A stretch of 64,000 nucleotides of DNA from Panonychus citri (lineage: Eukaryota > Arthropoda > Arachnida > Trombidiformes > Tetranychidae), in NCBI RefSeq assembly GCF_014898815.1, contig NW_026515509.1, positions 1,674,001-1,738,000 of the forward strand, written 5' to 3'. How positions within the stretch are numbered: the first letter of the stretch is position 1; each line of letters starts with the position of its first letter. Below are positions 1 through 9,199 of this stretch, piece after piece. The notes below the pieces were generated by a model. That model was not told the DNA's origin. It saw nothing but the letters and a program-made list of their open reading frames with translations, and made no database searches. Made by a program: the position numbers and the translations under genes.

Positions 1-11
1 TTTTTTATTAC

Positions 12-165
12 ATGTATATTAAACTTCGACCCATGTTATTTAATTTAGTATCTTTTGTGTGTCATTGTTTTTTATAATGTTGATGGTCAAGTTTATGTTG
101 TAAAACATTTTCTCTTATGATGACAAAATGATGGATTTGCGAGTTATAAATGGGGGAATAACAAG
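12..165 (+). pseudogene. Decayed copy of the small secreted-protein gene at 8954-9148
   Basis: The stretch matches 8954-9115 almost base for base from its ATG onward. Small indels in the signal-peptide region bring a stop codon into frame after about 21 codons, so it cannot make the protein. The match breaks off at about 156-163 in the word AATAACA, where the sequence jumps to Brr2 3' sequence. The same word occurs at both ends of the missing interval in the intact locus (near 9108 and 9422), so the piece looks like a copy of the 8.95-10.5 kb locus that then lost about 310 bp between short direct repeats. Confidence 0.75.
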
Positions 166-973
166 CCACCAACCTTCCTCTCGTTTCTATTGATTAATAA
201 ACAGAACAAAATAAAACAAAAAATTACTACCGAATCTCTTAAAACAATAAAATTATTCTTTCATGAAGAAAAAATTAAAGGTATAAAAAAATAAATTCAA
301 TTCTTTTCTGTGAAAACAAATCAAAACTCACCTGAGGAAAAATGAAATTATTGTTCCAGATAAGATCTCTCAATTGAATTCCAAACAGCTCAGAAGATAT
401 CATCTTATCCAATTCATGGCAGCTAAGCGGGACTTAGCCAACCATTTGCATCGAAGAAGAAGACATCATCATCACAAGCAGAATGAGACGAATTGATTTA
501 GTTAAAATATGCTCGGTGTCAGATTGAAGTTCAGCGGGTAAGGTCATTCGAGATAAGTGAGCTTGAAACAGTAGATTGGTCTTGAAATGAGGATCCGTGT
601 ATTTGGCGTTTTGAATTTTGTTTGGAACTTTAGATGAAAGTTGTCGCAAGATAATGTCTTCTTTATGTCGAATAGGAATACTTTCATATTCAGTTGCTGA
701 ACTAATTATCTCAATAAGTCCTTTGATTTTGGTCTTGTTACTAAGAGATAAACTGAACAGTTCAATTGTAGAGTAATTGATGTAATAATAGGCAGAAATC
801 ATTCCCAGATTAAGAGGTGACACATCGATATCTTCTTCGATGCTGATACATTTCGATTGCTCCAAATCATTAAGCGTGTTTTCTACCAGTTCAGATAAAC
901 TATCAGAAAGATGCCGATGAGTGACACCTGTTAATCCATAATAATTAGGATTTTGAGTCATTCGTCGATACAA
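165..973 (-). pseudogene. Truncated duplicate of the 3' part of the Brr2 gene
   Basis: Antisense translation gives Brr2 C-terminal sequence: the RRMTQNPNYYGLTGV segment and the helical part of the second Sec63 unit. It parallels 9429-10505. Internal deletions remove the end of exon 3 and most of the last exon, and the frame is lost near 400-480. Between about 520 and 973 the frame is open and, unlike the main gene, it reads ATEYESIPIRHKED without a break. Homology stops abruptly at 973, where the F-box repeat flank begins. It is a relic, but a useful reference for the frameshift in the main gene. Confidence 0.85.
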
Positions 974-1274
974 AATTGATAGTAATCAAGCTAATCAGTT
1001 GTTTCAGTGAAAAATTTGACAAAATTCGTGGGATAAGCGAGGATAATCACTAATGTAATTATTACTTAATTGATATAGTTTTAATCGCTCGTTTTAGAAT
1101 GAAAGTGAAACCAGTTGAATCTTGGAAGGCAAAGTTCATTAACGAATCATTGAGAACATCTCTGTCCAGAATTATTCCTACGCGACCTATTAAACGCGTT
1201 AAAAACACTCCTTTTGTCTCATCCAAAAAAAGCGCTTGTTCTCAGTAATTAATCAGCTGTTTTTCTAGTGAATT

Positions 1275-1293
1275 GTACAAATTCAATTTGTAC
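1275..1293. promoter_or_regulatory. Perfect 9-bp-arm palindrome upstream of F-box copies 1 and 2
   Basis: GTACAAATT-C-AATTTGTAC, two 9-bp arms around one base, 52 bp before the ATG. The same palindrome is at 3458-3476 before copy 2. In copy 3 only the right arm survives (near 6270-6280). It could be a dimeric protein site or a chance AT-rich palindrome. Confidence 0.35.
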
Positions 1294-1331
1294 TTCTTAG
1301 TTTTTTTCTCAAGTTTTTGAATAATTAATAA

Positions 1332-1343
1332 ATGGAATTATAA
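1332..1343 (+). promoter_or_regulatory. Three-codon upstream ORF before F-box copy 1
   Basis: ATG-GAA-TTA-TAA ends two bases before the main ATG at 1346. The identical uORF precedes copy 2 (3516-3527) and copy 3 (6326-6337). Whether it lies in the transcript depends on an unmapped start site. Confidence 0.45.
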
Positions 1344-1345
1344 TT

Positions 1346-2784
1346 ATGTCATTTAACGATTTGCCCGTTAACTGTCTTTGGAAGATCTTTGGAAATGTCC
1401 ATGAGGTCGAAGATTTGATTAGATTGTCTAAAGGTAAGATTATTAGGATTCCGTTAAGATGATGAAATTTCAATTCTTATTTTCTTTCTCTCGATTCTAA
1501 AGTTTGTTCGAGATGGTCCGATTTAATTACGTTGAGATTTAATCGAGTAAAATATCTTCGTTTGATAAATGGTAAGAAAATTTCTAATTGCTCGATTATG
1601 ATTTTAATTAATTTGTTTCCAATTTTTTAATTTAAAGGCCAAAATGATTACATTGATAAGTACACATTGTGGATAAATCGTACGGATTGGAAAGATTACA
1701 ATTTAATGGAATCGTTTCCGAATCTTAAGGTAATTAATAAATTTTTAAATTACAATTAACGTTGTTTTCTAATTATTTTTTAATTTTTTGATAGATTATA
1801 GAGATTTCGTCGCCTGATCATCTTCCAATTGGTAATTTCAACAAAAATCCAAAAATAAAAGGATTGATTGATCTTCATAATGCTATTAAAGATGATTTTA
1901 AATTGGAAAACATCGAAATGTTTGCTTCAGAACGTTATGATCTCGATTATGAAAAAGTTTTTCGACCTGATCAGTTGAAACAAGTTTACAGCTACTTCCT
2001 TGATATGACTGATCTTCCTTCATTCATTAAATATTTTCCAAATCTAAGGCGACTTCACTTAAAGCTAGATGATGGTGAGATTCATCTTGAGATATCTTTC
2101 GATTGTATAATATGGTTTATATTTTTTACGATCTATTATAGCGAACGAAGTTTTTTACGATGGAGTGTATTTGTCCTCGTTAAAGATTCTTGAACTTGGT
2201 ACAGATTCGGTTATTGGTTTCAATTTCATGGATTTTTGTCCCTCTCTGGAAAGCGCTTTCATCCATTGTTGGACCGAGGATATTAATGTAGATGAATCGA
2301 TAAAGAATTACAATTTAAGAGATTTGGTTATCAAGAATGTAAGTCATTGAGTGATGAATTCTTATAGAATTATTAATGATTTTCTATCTTTTTTTAGTCT
2401 ATCAATGCTCCTTGGCCATATCTACTAAGGCTACAAAGACTACGAAGAGTACTTTCCAAATTTCCTAATTTACATCATCTTGGGATCAGAGATATGGTTG
2501 AGATTAATGATAGTAATTTAGAAGAATTGGTAAAATTATTACCAAAGTTGAAAATATTGGACTTGAGAACATGTGTTAATGTAACTGAAAAATCAGCTGA
2601 TATTCTGTCCAAATTTTGTGTCAAAGAGAATCGATCAATTGTTATGTATTACGATTGTGTAAAAGAGCCGATCGAATGGCCTAAATTGGCAAATACTCAC
2701 GAGCCAATTTGCTATGGATTCAATTTCATGAAACATTGTTTTTATAAAACTTTCAACGATCTTCCAATTTTCATTGATGAATAA
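1346..2784 (+). CDS. F-box/leucine-rich-repeat-like protein, copy 1 (six exons)
   Basis: Exons 1346-1433, 1503-1571, 1638-1729, 1795-2074, 2142-2338 and 2398-2784 join in frame with GT..AG borders to give 370 residues. The N-terminus is an F-box: LPVNCLWKIF followed by DLIRLSKVCSRWSDLI. The rest has spaced leucine-rich segments such as FPNLRRLHL, SLKILEL, LPKLKILDLRTC and FPNLHHLGI. By family knowledge it would be a substrate adaptor in an SCF (Skp1-Cullin1-F-box) ubiquitin ligase; the substrate is unknown. The stop codon sits inside an AATAAA at 2780-2785. It is the first of three tandem copies; exon lengths match copy 3 exactly except for small in-frame changes. The F-box call is firm and the LRR call is by spacing only. 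Confidence 0.85.
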
Positions 2785-3529
2785 AATCGAAACATGCTGT
2801 AATAACGCTCAAAAGTTCTGTTCGCTGCTTGGAAAACAAAACACAAACACCATGTTCGACCCATGTGATTTAATTCTCAGTTTCTTTTGTATTTTTATAT
2901 TTATATTAATAAATACACTCGACGTAAAATTAAGGTTAGTTTTCAAACAAACTAGCAAATTCTAAACCAATTTAATTTCTATTTCAAATATCAATCTATA
3001 AGATAATTATGAATATTTTTGATCATGAATAAATCGAGTTATAAAATATCATTTTCATTCGAAAATTTTAAACGAATCGTTAATAATCGGAAAGAATTCT
3101 AATATTTATTGGAATCGTTACCACATCTCGGAGAGCATCAAATTCATTTTAAAATATAAAATTGTTAGTAATCAAGCTAATCAGTTGTTTCTTGGAAAAT
3201 TTGACAAAAGTCGTGAAATAAGCGAGGATAATCACTCACGTAATTATTACTTAATTGATATAATTTTAATCGCTCGTTTTAGAATGAAAGTGAAACCAAT
3301 GAATCTTGGAGGACAAATTTCATGATTGAATCATTGAGAACATCTCTGTCCAAAATTATACATGAGTGTGGTTAAAACGCGTTAAAAACACTCCTTTTGT
3401 CTCATCCAAAAAAAGCGCTTGTTCTCAGTAATTAATCAGCTGTTTTTCTAGTGAATTGTACAAATTCAATTTGTACTTCTTAGTTTTTTTCCCCAAATTT
3501 TTAAATAATTAATAAATGGAATTATAATT
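2785..3529. other. Spacer between F-box units 1 and 2, with gene scraps
   Basis: No gene. At 2818-2856 it carries an antisense Brr2 scrap (compare 10655-10692), joined directly to a scrap of the secreted-protein gene (2853-2895, compare 8965-9005). From about 2860 to 3163 it matches 5680-5983, and from 3164 it repeats the 5' flank of unit 1. Confidence 0.7.
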
Positions 3530-4890
3530 ATGTCATTTAACGATTTGCCCGATAACTGTCTTTGGAAGATCTTCGAAAATGTTCATGAGGCCAAAGATTT
3601 GATTGGATTGTCTAAAGGTAAGATTAAGATTCCGTTAAGATGATGAAATTTTAATGCTTATTTACTTTCATTGGTTCTTGAGTTTGTTCGAGATGGTCTG
3701 ATTTAATTACGCCGAGATTTAATCAAGTAAAATATCTTCGTTTGATAAATGGTAAGACAATTTCTAATTGCTCGATTATGATTTTCATTAATTTGTTTCC
3801 AATTTTTTAATTTAAAGTTATTACATTACAAAATGATTACATTGATAAGAAGACATTGTGCATAAATCGTACGGATTGGAAAGATTACAACTTAATGGAA
3901 TCATTTCCGAATCTTAAGGTAATTAATGAATTTTTAAATTAAGTTGACGTTGCTTTCTAATTATTTTTCAATCTGTTGATAGATTGTAGAGATTTCGTCG
4001 CCTGATCATCTTACATTTGGTAATTTCAACAAAAATCCTAAAATAAAAGGACTGATTGATCATTTTGGTTCTATTGAAGATGATTTTATTAATAAATTGG
4101 AAAACATCGAAATGTATGCTTCAGGATGTTTCGATCTCGATTATGAAAAAGTATTTCGACCTGATCAGCTGAAACAAGTTTACTGGCGCAGTTATGATTT
4201 AAATTTACCTTCATTTATTGATTATTTTCCAAATCTAAAGCGACTTCACTTGGAGCTCTTAGGAGGTGAGATTCAACTTGAAATATCTTTCGATTGTAAT
4301 ATTTTATATCTTTTTATGATACATATATAGAGGACCAAGTTTTTACAATGGACCGAATTTGTCTTCGTTAAAGATTCTTGAACTTAGTACAGATCTGGTC
4401 GCCGGTTTTCATTTCATGGATTTTTGTCCATCTTTGGAAAGCGCTTTCATTGGGGACTGGGCAGAGGATATTTTTGTAAATGAATCGATAAAGAATTACA
4501 ATTTAGAGATTTGGTTATCGATAATGTAAGTTAATCATCGAGTGATAAATGTTTATATTTTTCTTTAATTATTTTTATTTAGAATTCAGATTTTCGTGGT
4601 ACTACAAAGACTACTTTCCAAATTTCTAATTTACATCATCTTGGGATCAAATATTGATTATGATAGTAATTTAGAATTGATAATATTAAAGTTGAAAATA
4701 TTGGACTTGAAAAATTTCCATGTAACTGAAATCATGATTTTCTGTCAAATTGACAATCAATTGTAATTTATTACAGTTGCAAAACCAATGTAAATTAAAT
4801 ACTCACGAATTTCTATGGATTCGATTTCATGAAACATTGTATAAAGAATCCATATATCTCATTGATGAATTCAAACATAATAAGTCATTG
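3530..4890 (+). pseudogene. F-box/LRR copy 2, decayed
   Basis: Exons 1-4 (3530-3617, 3683-3751, 3818-3918, 3983-4265) are still open and splice in frame, encoding the F-box and the first leucine-rich part. Exon 5 (from 4331) has lost one base in its opening GTTTCTTACAAT-like stretch, which puts a stop about 15 codons later. From there the homology to copies 1 and 3 is riddled with small deletions up to the last recognisable words (CATATATCTCATTGATGAA, ending near 4870). A truncated protein of about 260 residues with an intact F-box could still be made if the transcript is stable. Confidence 0.75.
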
Positions 4891-5089
4891 ATCATTTATT
4901 GATATTTATCATTGAAGAACTTGAATTTAATTGAATCAAAGATTATTATGCAAAACAAAATACTAAAGATGAAGATTGAGAACTCATTTGATTACAATTA
5001 GAAATATTGAGATTTGTTATCGAAACATGTTGAAATGATTATTATATTGTAATAAGAATCTGATTACTACAAATATTAAATCCAATTGT

Positions 5090-5330
5090 CATCTTGATCA
5101 ATATGATGAGATTAATGATAAATTTATTGCTAAAATTATTACAAAGTTGAAAATATTGACTTGAGAACATGTAATGTAACTGAAAATCACTGATCCAAAT
5201 GTGTCAAGAGATGATCAATTGTAATCATAAAACCAATGGCTAAATTGATATGACGATTGTCTATGTTATTTCAAAACATTGTTTTTATAAAGATTTAATC
5301 CATTTTCCATATCTCATTGATGAATAAAAA
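5090..5330 (+). pseudogene. Extra decayed last exon of the F-box family
   Basis: Recognisable words in order (GAGATTAATGATA, AAGTTGAAAATATTG, ACTTGAGAACATGT, CATATCTCATTGATGAATAA) match exon 6 of copies 1 and 3, with many small gaps between them. No upstream exons accompany it, so a fourth unit existed or this exon was duplicated separately. Confidence 0.65.
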
Positions 5331-5364
5331 TCGAAACACAATGTAATAACACTCAAAAGTTATT

Positions 5365-5475
5365 TTTTCGCTGCTTGACAAAACAAAACACAAACACCAT
5401 GTTCGTTCCATGGAAGATTGGCCCGTCCGATCATTTGAAGAACTGTTGTAATTGGATAGTCCTCAAGTCATCATT
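5365..5475 (-). pseudogene. Brr2 fragment
   Basis: Antisense match to about 10655-10755 (TTTTCGCTGCTTGACAAAAC, then GATTGGCCCGTCCGATCATT), encoding the motif VI region of the second helicase cassette in the main gene. Frame is lost. It follows the decayed F-box exon in the same order seen at 2760-2856 and 7740-7900, so the scrap is part of the duplicated unit. Confidence 0.75.
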
Positions 5476-6339
5476 GACATCATTTATTACAATTGGATAT
5501 TTATCGGATTGAAGAAAAAAACACAGTTGAAATGAAAGAAATTAATTGCAATCAAATAGAGATTTATTATGCCTCGTGAGATAACTATTGACAGTCGTCA
5601 AATAATCGACCTGAGTTCTACCTCGATCGGTCATATGAGCCACCGATTTATTTTCCACTGAAAAGTGAAAATTGAAACTTCGGCCCATGTGATTTAATTC
5701 CCAGTTTCTTTTGTATGTTTATATCTATATAAATAAATACACTCGACGTAAAAAATGCAATTGAGGTAATAGTTTTCAATCAAACTAGCAAATTCTAAAC
5801 CAATTTAATTTCTGTTTTAAATATCAATCGATAAGATAATCATGAATAAATCGAGTTATAAAATAATATCATTTTCATTCGAAAATTTTAATCGAATCGT
5901 TAATAATCGGAAAGAATTCTAATATTTATTGGAATCGTTACCACATCTCGGAGAGCATCAAATTCATTTTAAAATATAAAATTGATAGTAATCAAGCTAA
6001 TCAGTTGTTTCTTGGAAAATTTGACAAAATTCGTGAAATCAGCGAGGATAATCACTCACGTAATTATTACTCAATTATTATAATTTTAATCGCACGTTTT
6101 AGAATGAAAGTGAAACCAATTGAATCTTTGAAGACAAAGTTCATGAACTAACCATTGACAACATCTCTGTCCAGAATTATTCCTACGCGACCTATTAAAC
6201 GCGTTAAAAACACTCCTTTTGTCTCATCCAAAAAAAGCGCTTGTTCTTAGTAATTAATCAGCTGTTTCTCGAGTAAATTTGTACTTCTTTCTCAGTTTTT
6301 TGTCCAAGTTTTAAATATTTAATAAATGGAATTATAATT
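5476..6339. other. Spacer before F-box unit 3
   Basis: 5490-5665 is unique and I recognise nothing in it. 5672-5715 is a scrap of the secreted-protein gene. 5680-5983 matches 2860-3163. 5984-6339 is the unit 5' flank, with the uORF at 6326-6337 and a broken palindrome. Confidence 0.55.
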
Positions 6340-7750
6340 ATGTCATTCAATAATTTACCAGATAATTGTCTTTGGAAGATTTTCGAAAATGTTCATGAGG
6401 CCAAAGATTTGATTCGATTGTCTAAAGGTAAGATTAAGATTCCGTTGAGATGATGAAATTCTAATGCCTATTTACAATTGGTTCTTAAGTTTGTTCGAGA
6501 TGGTCCGATTTAATTACGCCGAGACTTAATCAAGTAAAATATCTTCGTTTGATAAATGGTAAGACAATTTCTAATTGCTCGATTATGATTTTAATTAATT
6601 TGTTTCCAATTTTTTTCATTCAAAGATCAAAATGATTACATTGATAAGGACTCATTGTGTATAAATTATCGTACGGATTGGAAAGATTACAATTTAATGG
6701 AATCGTTTCCGAATCTTAAGGTAATTAATGAATTGATAAATTAAGTTGACGTTTTTACTGATTTTTCAATTTTTTGATAGATTATAGAGATTTCGTTGCC
6801 TGATCATCTTACATTTGGTAATTTCAACAAAAATCCTAAAATAAAAGGACTGATTGATAATTGTATTTCCATTGAAGAAGATTTTAAATTTGAAAACATC
6901 GAAATGTATTCTTCAGGATGTTTTGATCTCGATTATACAAAAGTTTTTCGACCTGATCAGCTGAAACAAGTTTACTGGCACTGTTATGATTTAAATTTAC
7001 CTTCATTTATTGATTATTTTCCAAATCTGAAGCGACTTCACTTGGAGCTCTATGGAGGTGAGATTCAACTTGAAATATCTTTCGATTGTAATATGTTTTA
7101 TATTTTTTACGATTTATAGAGGACCAAGTTTCTTACAATGGACCGAATTTGTCTTCGTTAAAGATTCTTGAATTTAGTTCAGATTTGGTCGCCGGTTTTC
7201 ATTTCATGGATTTTTGTCCATCTTTGGAAAGCGCTTTCATTGGGGACTGGGCAGAGGATATTTTTGTAAATGAATCGATAAAGAATTACAATTTAAGAGA
7301 TTTGGTTTTCGATAATGTAAGTTAATCATCGAGTGATAAATGTTTATAAGATTATTATTTTTTTCTTTAATTATTTTTATTTAGGATACAGATTTTTCGT
7401 GGTCATTACTACAAAGACTACTTTCCAAATTTCCTAATTTACATCATCTTGGGATCAGAAATATGAATGAGATTAATGATAGTAATTTAGAAGAATTGGT
7501 AAAATTATTACCAAAGTTGAAAATATTGGACTTGAGAACATGTGTTAATGTAACTGAAAAATCAGCTGATTTTCTGTCCAAATTTTGTGTCGAGAATCGA
7601 TCAATTGTAATATATTACGATTGTGAAAACGAACCCACCGAATGGCCTAAATTGGTGAATACTTGCGAACCAATTTGTTATGGATTCGATTTCATGAAAC
7701 ATTGTTTTTATAAAGATTTCAACCATCTTCCATATCTCATTGATGAATAA
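6340..7750 (+). CDS. F-box/leucine-rich-repeat-like protein, copy 3 (six exons)
   Basis: Exons 6340-6427, 6490-6558, 6626-6720, 6781-7057, 7120-7316 and 7385-7750 join in frame to 363 residues. The F-box reads LPDNCLWKIFENVHEAKDLI and then VCSRWSDLI. Leucine-rich segments follow (FPNLKRLHLELYG, SLKILEF, LPKLKILDLRTC) and the C-terminus ends HLPYLIDE. Structure and phases equal those of copy 1, with small in-frame size differences in exons 3, 4 and 6. Expected role: an SCF ubiquitin-ligase substrate receptor, substrate unknown. The stop lies inside AATAAA, as in copy 1. The gene is intact by eye. Downstream comes the antisense Brr2 chimera. Confidence 0.85.
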
Positions 7751-7784
7751 AAATCGAAACACAATATAATAACACTCAAAAGTT

Positions 7785-8155
7785 CTTTTTCGCTGCTTGA
7801 CAAAACAAAACACAAACACCATAGACGATTGGCCCGTCGATCATTTGAAGAACTGTTGTAATTGGATAGTCCTCAAGTTTTCATATGCATGAACTTTTCC
7901 ATTGTAAATTTGTGTATCCATGATGATCACTAAATGAGATTTGATTGTTAAACTGAATGAAAGTGATGCTGAAACCACGACAATATAAATAGCTACAATA
8001 TTAAATAGCTCTTCAACAATACGACGATCATCTCCTCTTGCTAAATTTAATTCGACGATTGATCTTTTGAAAATTAAGTTGTTTTCATCGATGAGAAAGA
8101 AAATCCCAATTTTAGATCTTACTGATGTTTCCTTTTGTCAATAACTTCGGCCATG
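7785..8155 (-). pseudogene. Chimeric Brr2 relic with two internal deletions
   Basis: Read antisense, 7788-8030 follows 10655-10915, then jumps (within ATCATCTCCTC) to match 11396-11530, then jumps again at CAATAACTTCGG to the Brr2 start-codon region (CGGCCATGATTA, compare 16064-16078). Stops and frameshifts break every part. The last junction is also present in the fragment at 16600-16880, so the two share an ancestor that already carried the deletion. Confidence 0.8.
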
Positions 8156-8503
8156 ATTATTATTATTGCTTTGAACAGTTGAACGTTTGCTACTGTTAAT
8201 GTTATTATGAAAGTTTTTCGTGTTTGTGGTACACTTATTAGTTGAAGAAGATGATGAACCTCTTGGACGCCATCCAGGAGGCCATAAGGGACGCCATAGT
8301 GCTTGGGCGATGGTTGGTGCATCCGTGGGACAACAACTTGTATCACCAGTTTCCAAAATTTTGGACGGCTCTAAATCTTCACTAAATGAACGTTGATATT
8401 GACGATTATTTTCTTGTGATTGATTACAATGAATATTTGGTTGATGTTTAGAGTGTCCAATTGATGAACGACTAGTCATTGTGCATTGAGATGAGGATGA
8501 AGG

Positions 8504-8534
<31 letters not shown>

Positions 8535-8683
8535 AGTGATGAGGTTGCACAAGATGATGAGGTTGATGTTTTGTAAAACTTTTCTGAACAATAAGCTGGT
8601 GAATTTTCAATAAAATATTCAATTCGATTAAAGATTGAATTAACTTTTCGAGTATCCAGTTTGACACTTTTACGATTAAAATT
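8138..8683 (-). CDS. Unrecognised exon with poly-Ser tract, possible gene fragment
   Basis: After an acceptor (TTATTGTAACAG, antisense) the frame is open for 181 codons. It starts NFNRKSVKLDTRKVNSIF and goes on RIEYFIENSPAYCSEKFYKT, a poly-serine run coded by a TCA repeat (about 8507-8533), then a Gln/Asn-rich stretch and the notable GDTSCCPTDAPTIAQALW plus RPLWPPGWRPRG. The stop lies within the start-codon region of the Brr2 chimera, so the natural 3' end may have been replaced. In another frame the repeat reads poly-His. Sequence upstream to 8889 is open in a different frame and may hold an earlier exon (a MSTLTTKLLHLPS start), but I find no convincing donor. Function unknown; an intact gene is not assured. 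Confidence 0.45.
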
Positions 8684-8953
8684 CTGTTACAATAAATAAG
8701 AAAATATGATGTTTGATTAGAATAATATTGATTAAGATGACTGAGAAATTGATGATAATTAACAACAAGATAAGAGAATAAAGTTGACAATTGTTTTCTT
8801 TTATGATGATCAGGTTGATGATTAAGGAAAATAAAGGTGAATGAAGGTGTAGATGGAAGGTGTAAAAGTTTTGTTGTTAAAGTTGACATTTTATCTTGAA
8901 TTTTTTCTTGTCAAGATTGACATTAATTTTATTTCTTCTTATTTTCTTATTAC

Positions 8954-9148
8954 ATGTATATTAAACTTCGACCCATGTTATTTAATTTAGTATCTTTTGT
9001 GTGTCTTTGTTTTTTTATAAATAATGTTGATGGTCAAGTTTATGTTGTAAAACTTTTCTCTTGTGATGACAAAATGATGGATTTGCGAGATATAAATGGA
9101 GGAATAACAATATTCAATGGTGATGGAAATGATGACAAAAAATACTAA
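8954..9148 (+). CDS. Small secreted protein
   Basis: Open frame of 64 codons. The second ATG (8975) gives a classical signal peptide (MLFNLVSFVCLCFFINNVDG) and a short mature part with one cysteine and an acidic C-terminus ending in DDKKY. The first ATG would add seven residues before it. It lies tail to tail with Brr2, its stop only about 50 bp from the Brr2 stop. Fragments of this gene recur at 12-165, 2853-2895 and 5672-5715, so it was copied together with Brr2 pieces. I do not recognise the family. It could be the first exon of a larger gene that lost the rest. Confidence 0.45.
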   Translation: MYIKLRPMLFNLVSFVCLCFFINNVDGQVYVVKLFSCDDKMMDLRDINGGITIFNGDGNDDKKY

Positions 9149-9191
9149 TACATTCAAGTTGAGTCCAAGCTAAATTAACTTTTTTTCTGTC

Positions 9192-9197
9192 TTTATT
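9192..9197 (-). terminator. Poly(A) signal of the Brr2 gene
   Basis: AATAAA on the minus strand starts three bases after the Brr2 stop (9200-9202), which implies a very short 3' UTR and fits the tight spacing to the plus-strand secreted ORF. Confidence 0.5.
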
Positions 9198-9199
9198 AA

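Larger units (their letters stand above)
974..1345. other. 5' flank of F-box unit 1
   Basis: Non-coding. It is shared with 3164-3529 and 5984-6339 and marks the start of each tandem unit. It contains a conserved block near 1180-1260 (CCAAAAAAAGCGCTTGTTCT) and a short palindrome. It probably carries the promoter, but I see no clear TATA box. Confidence 0.6.

Noticed and set aside
8476..8889. 137-codon minus-strand ORF with a poly-His end
   Set aside because: Its distal half is a shadow of the poly-Ser exon frame; an acceptor at 8684 explains the frame change. Its start may still contain a real exon, unproven.
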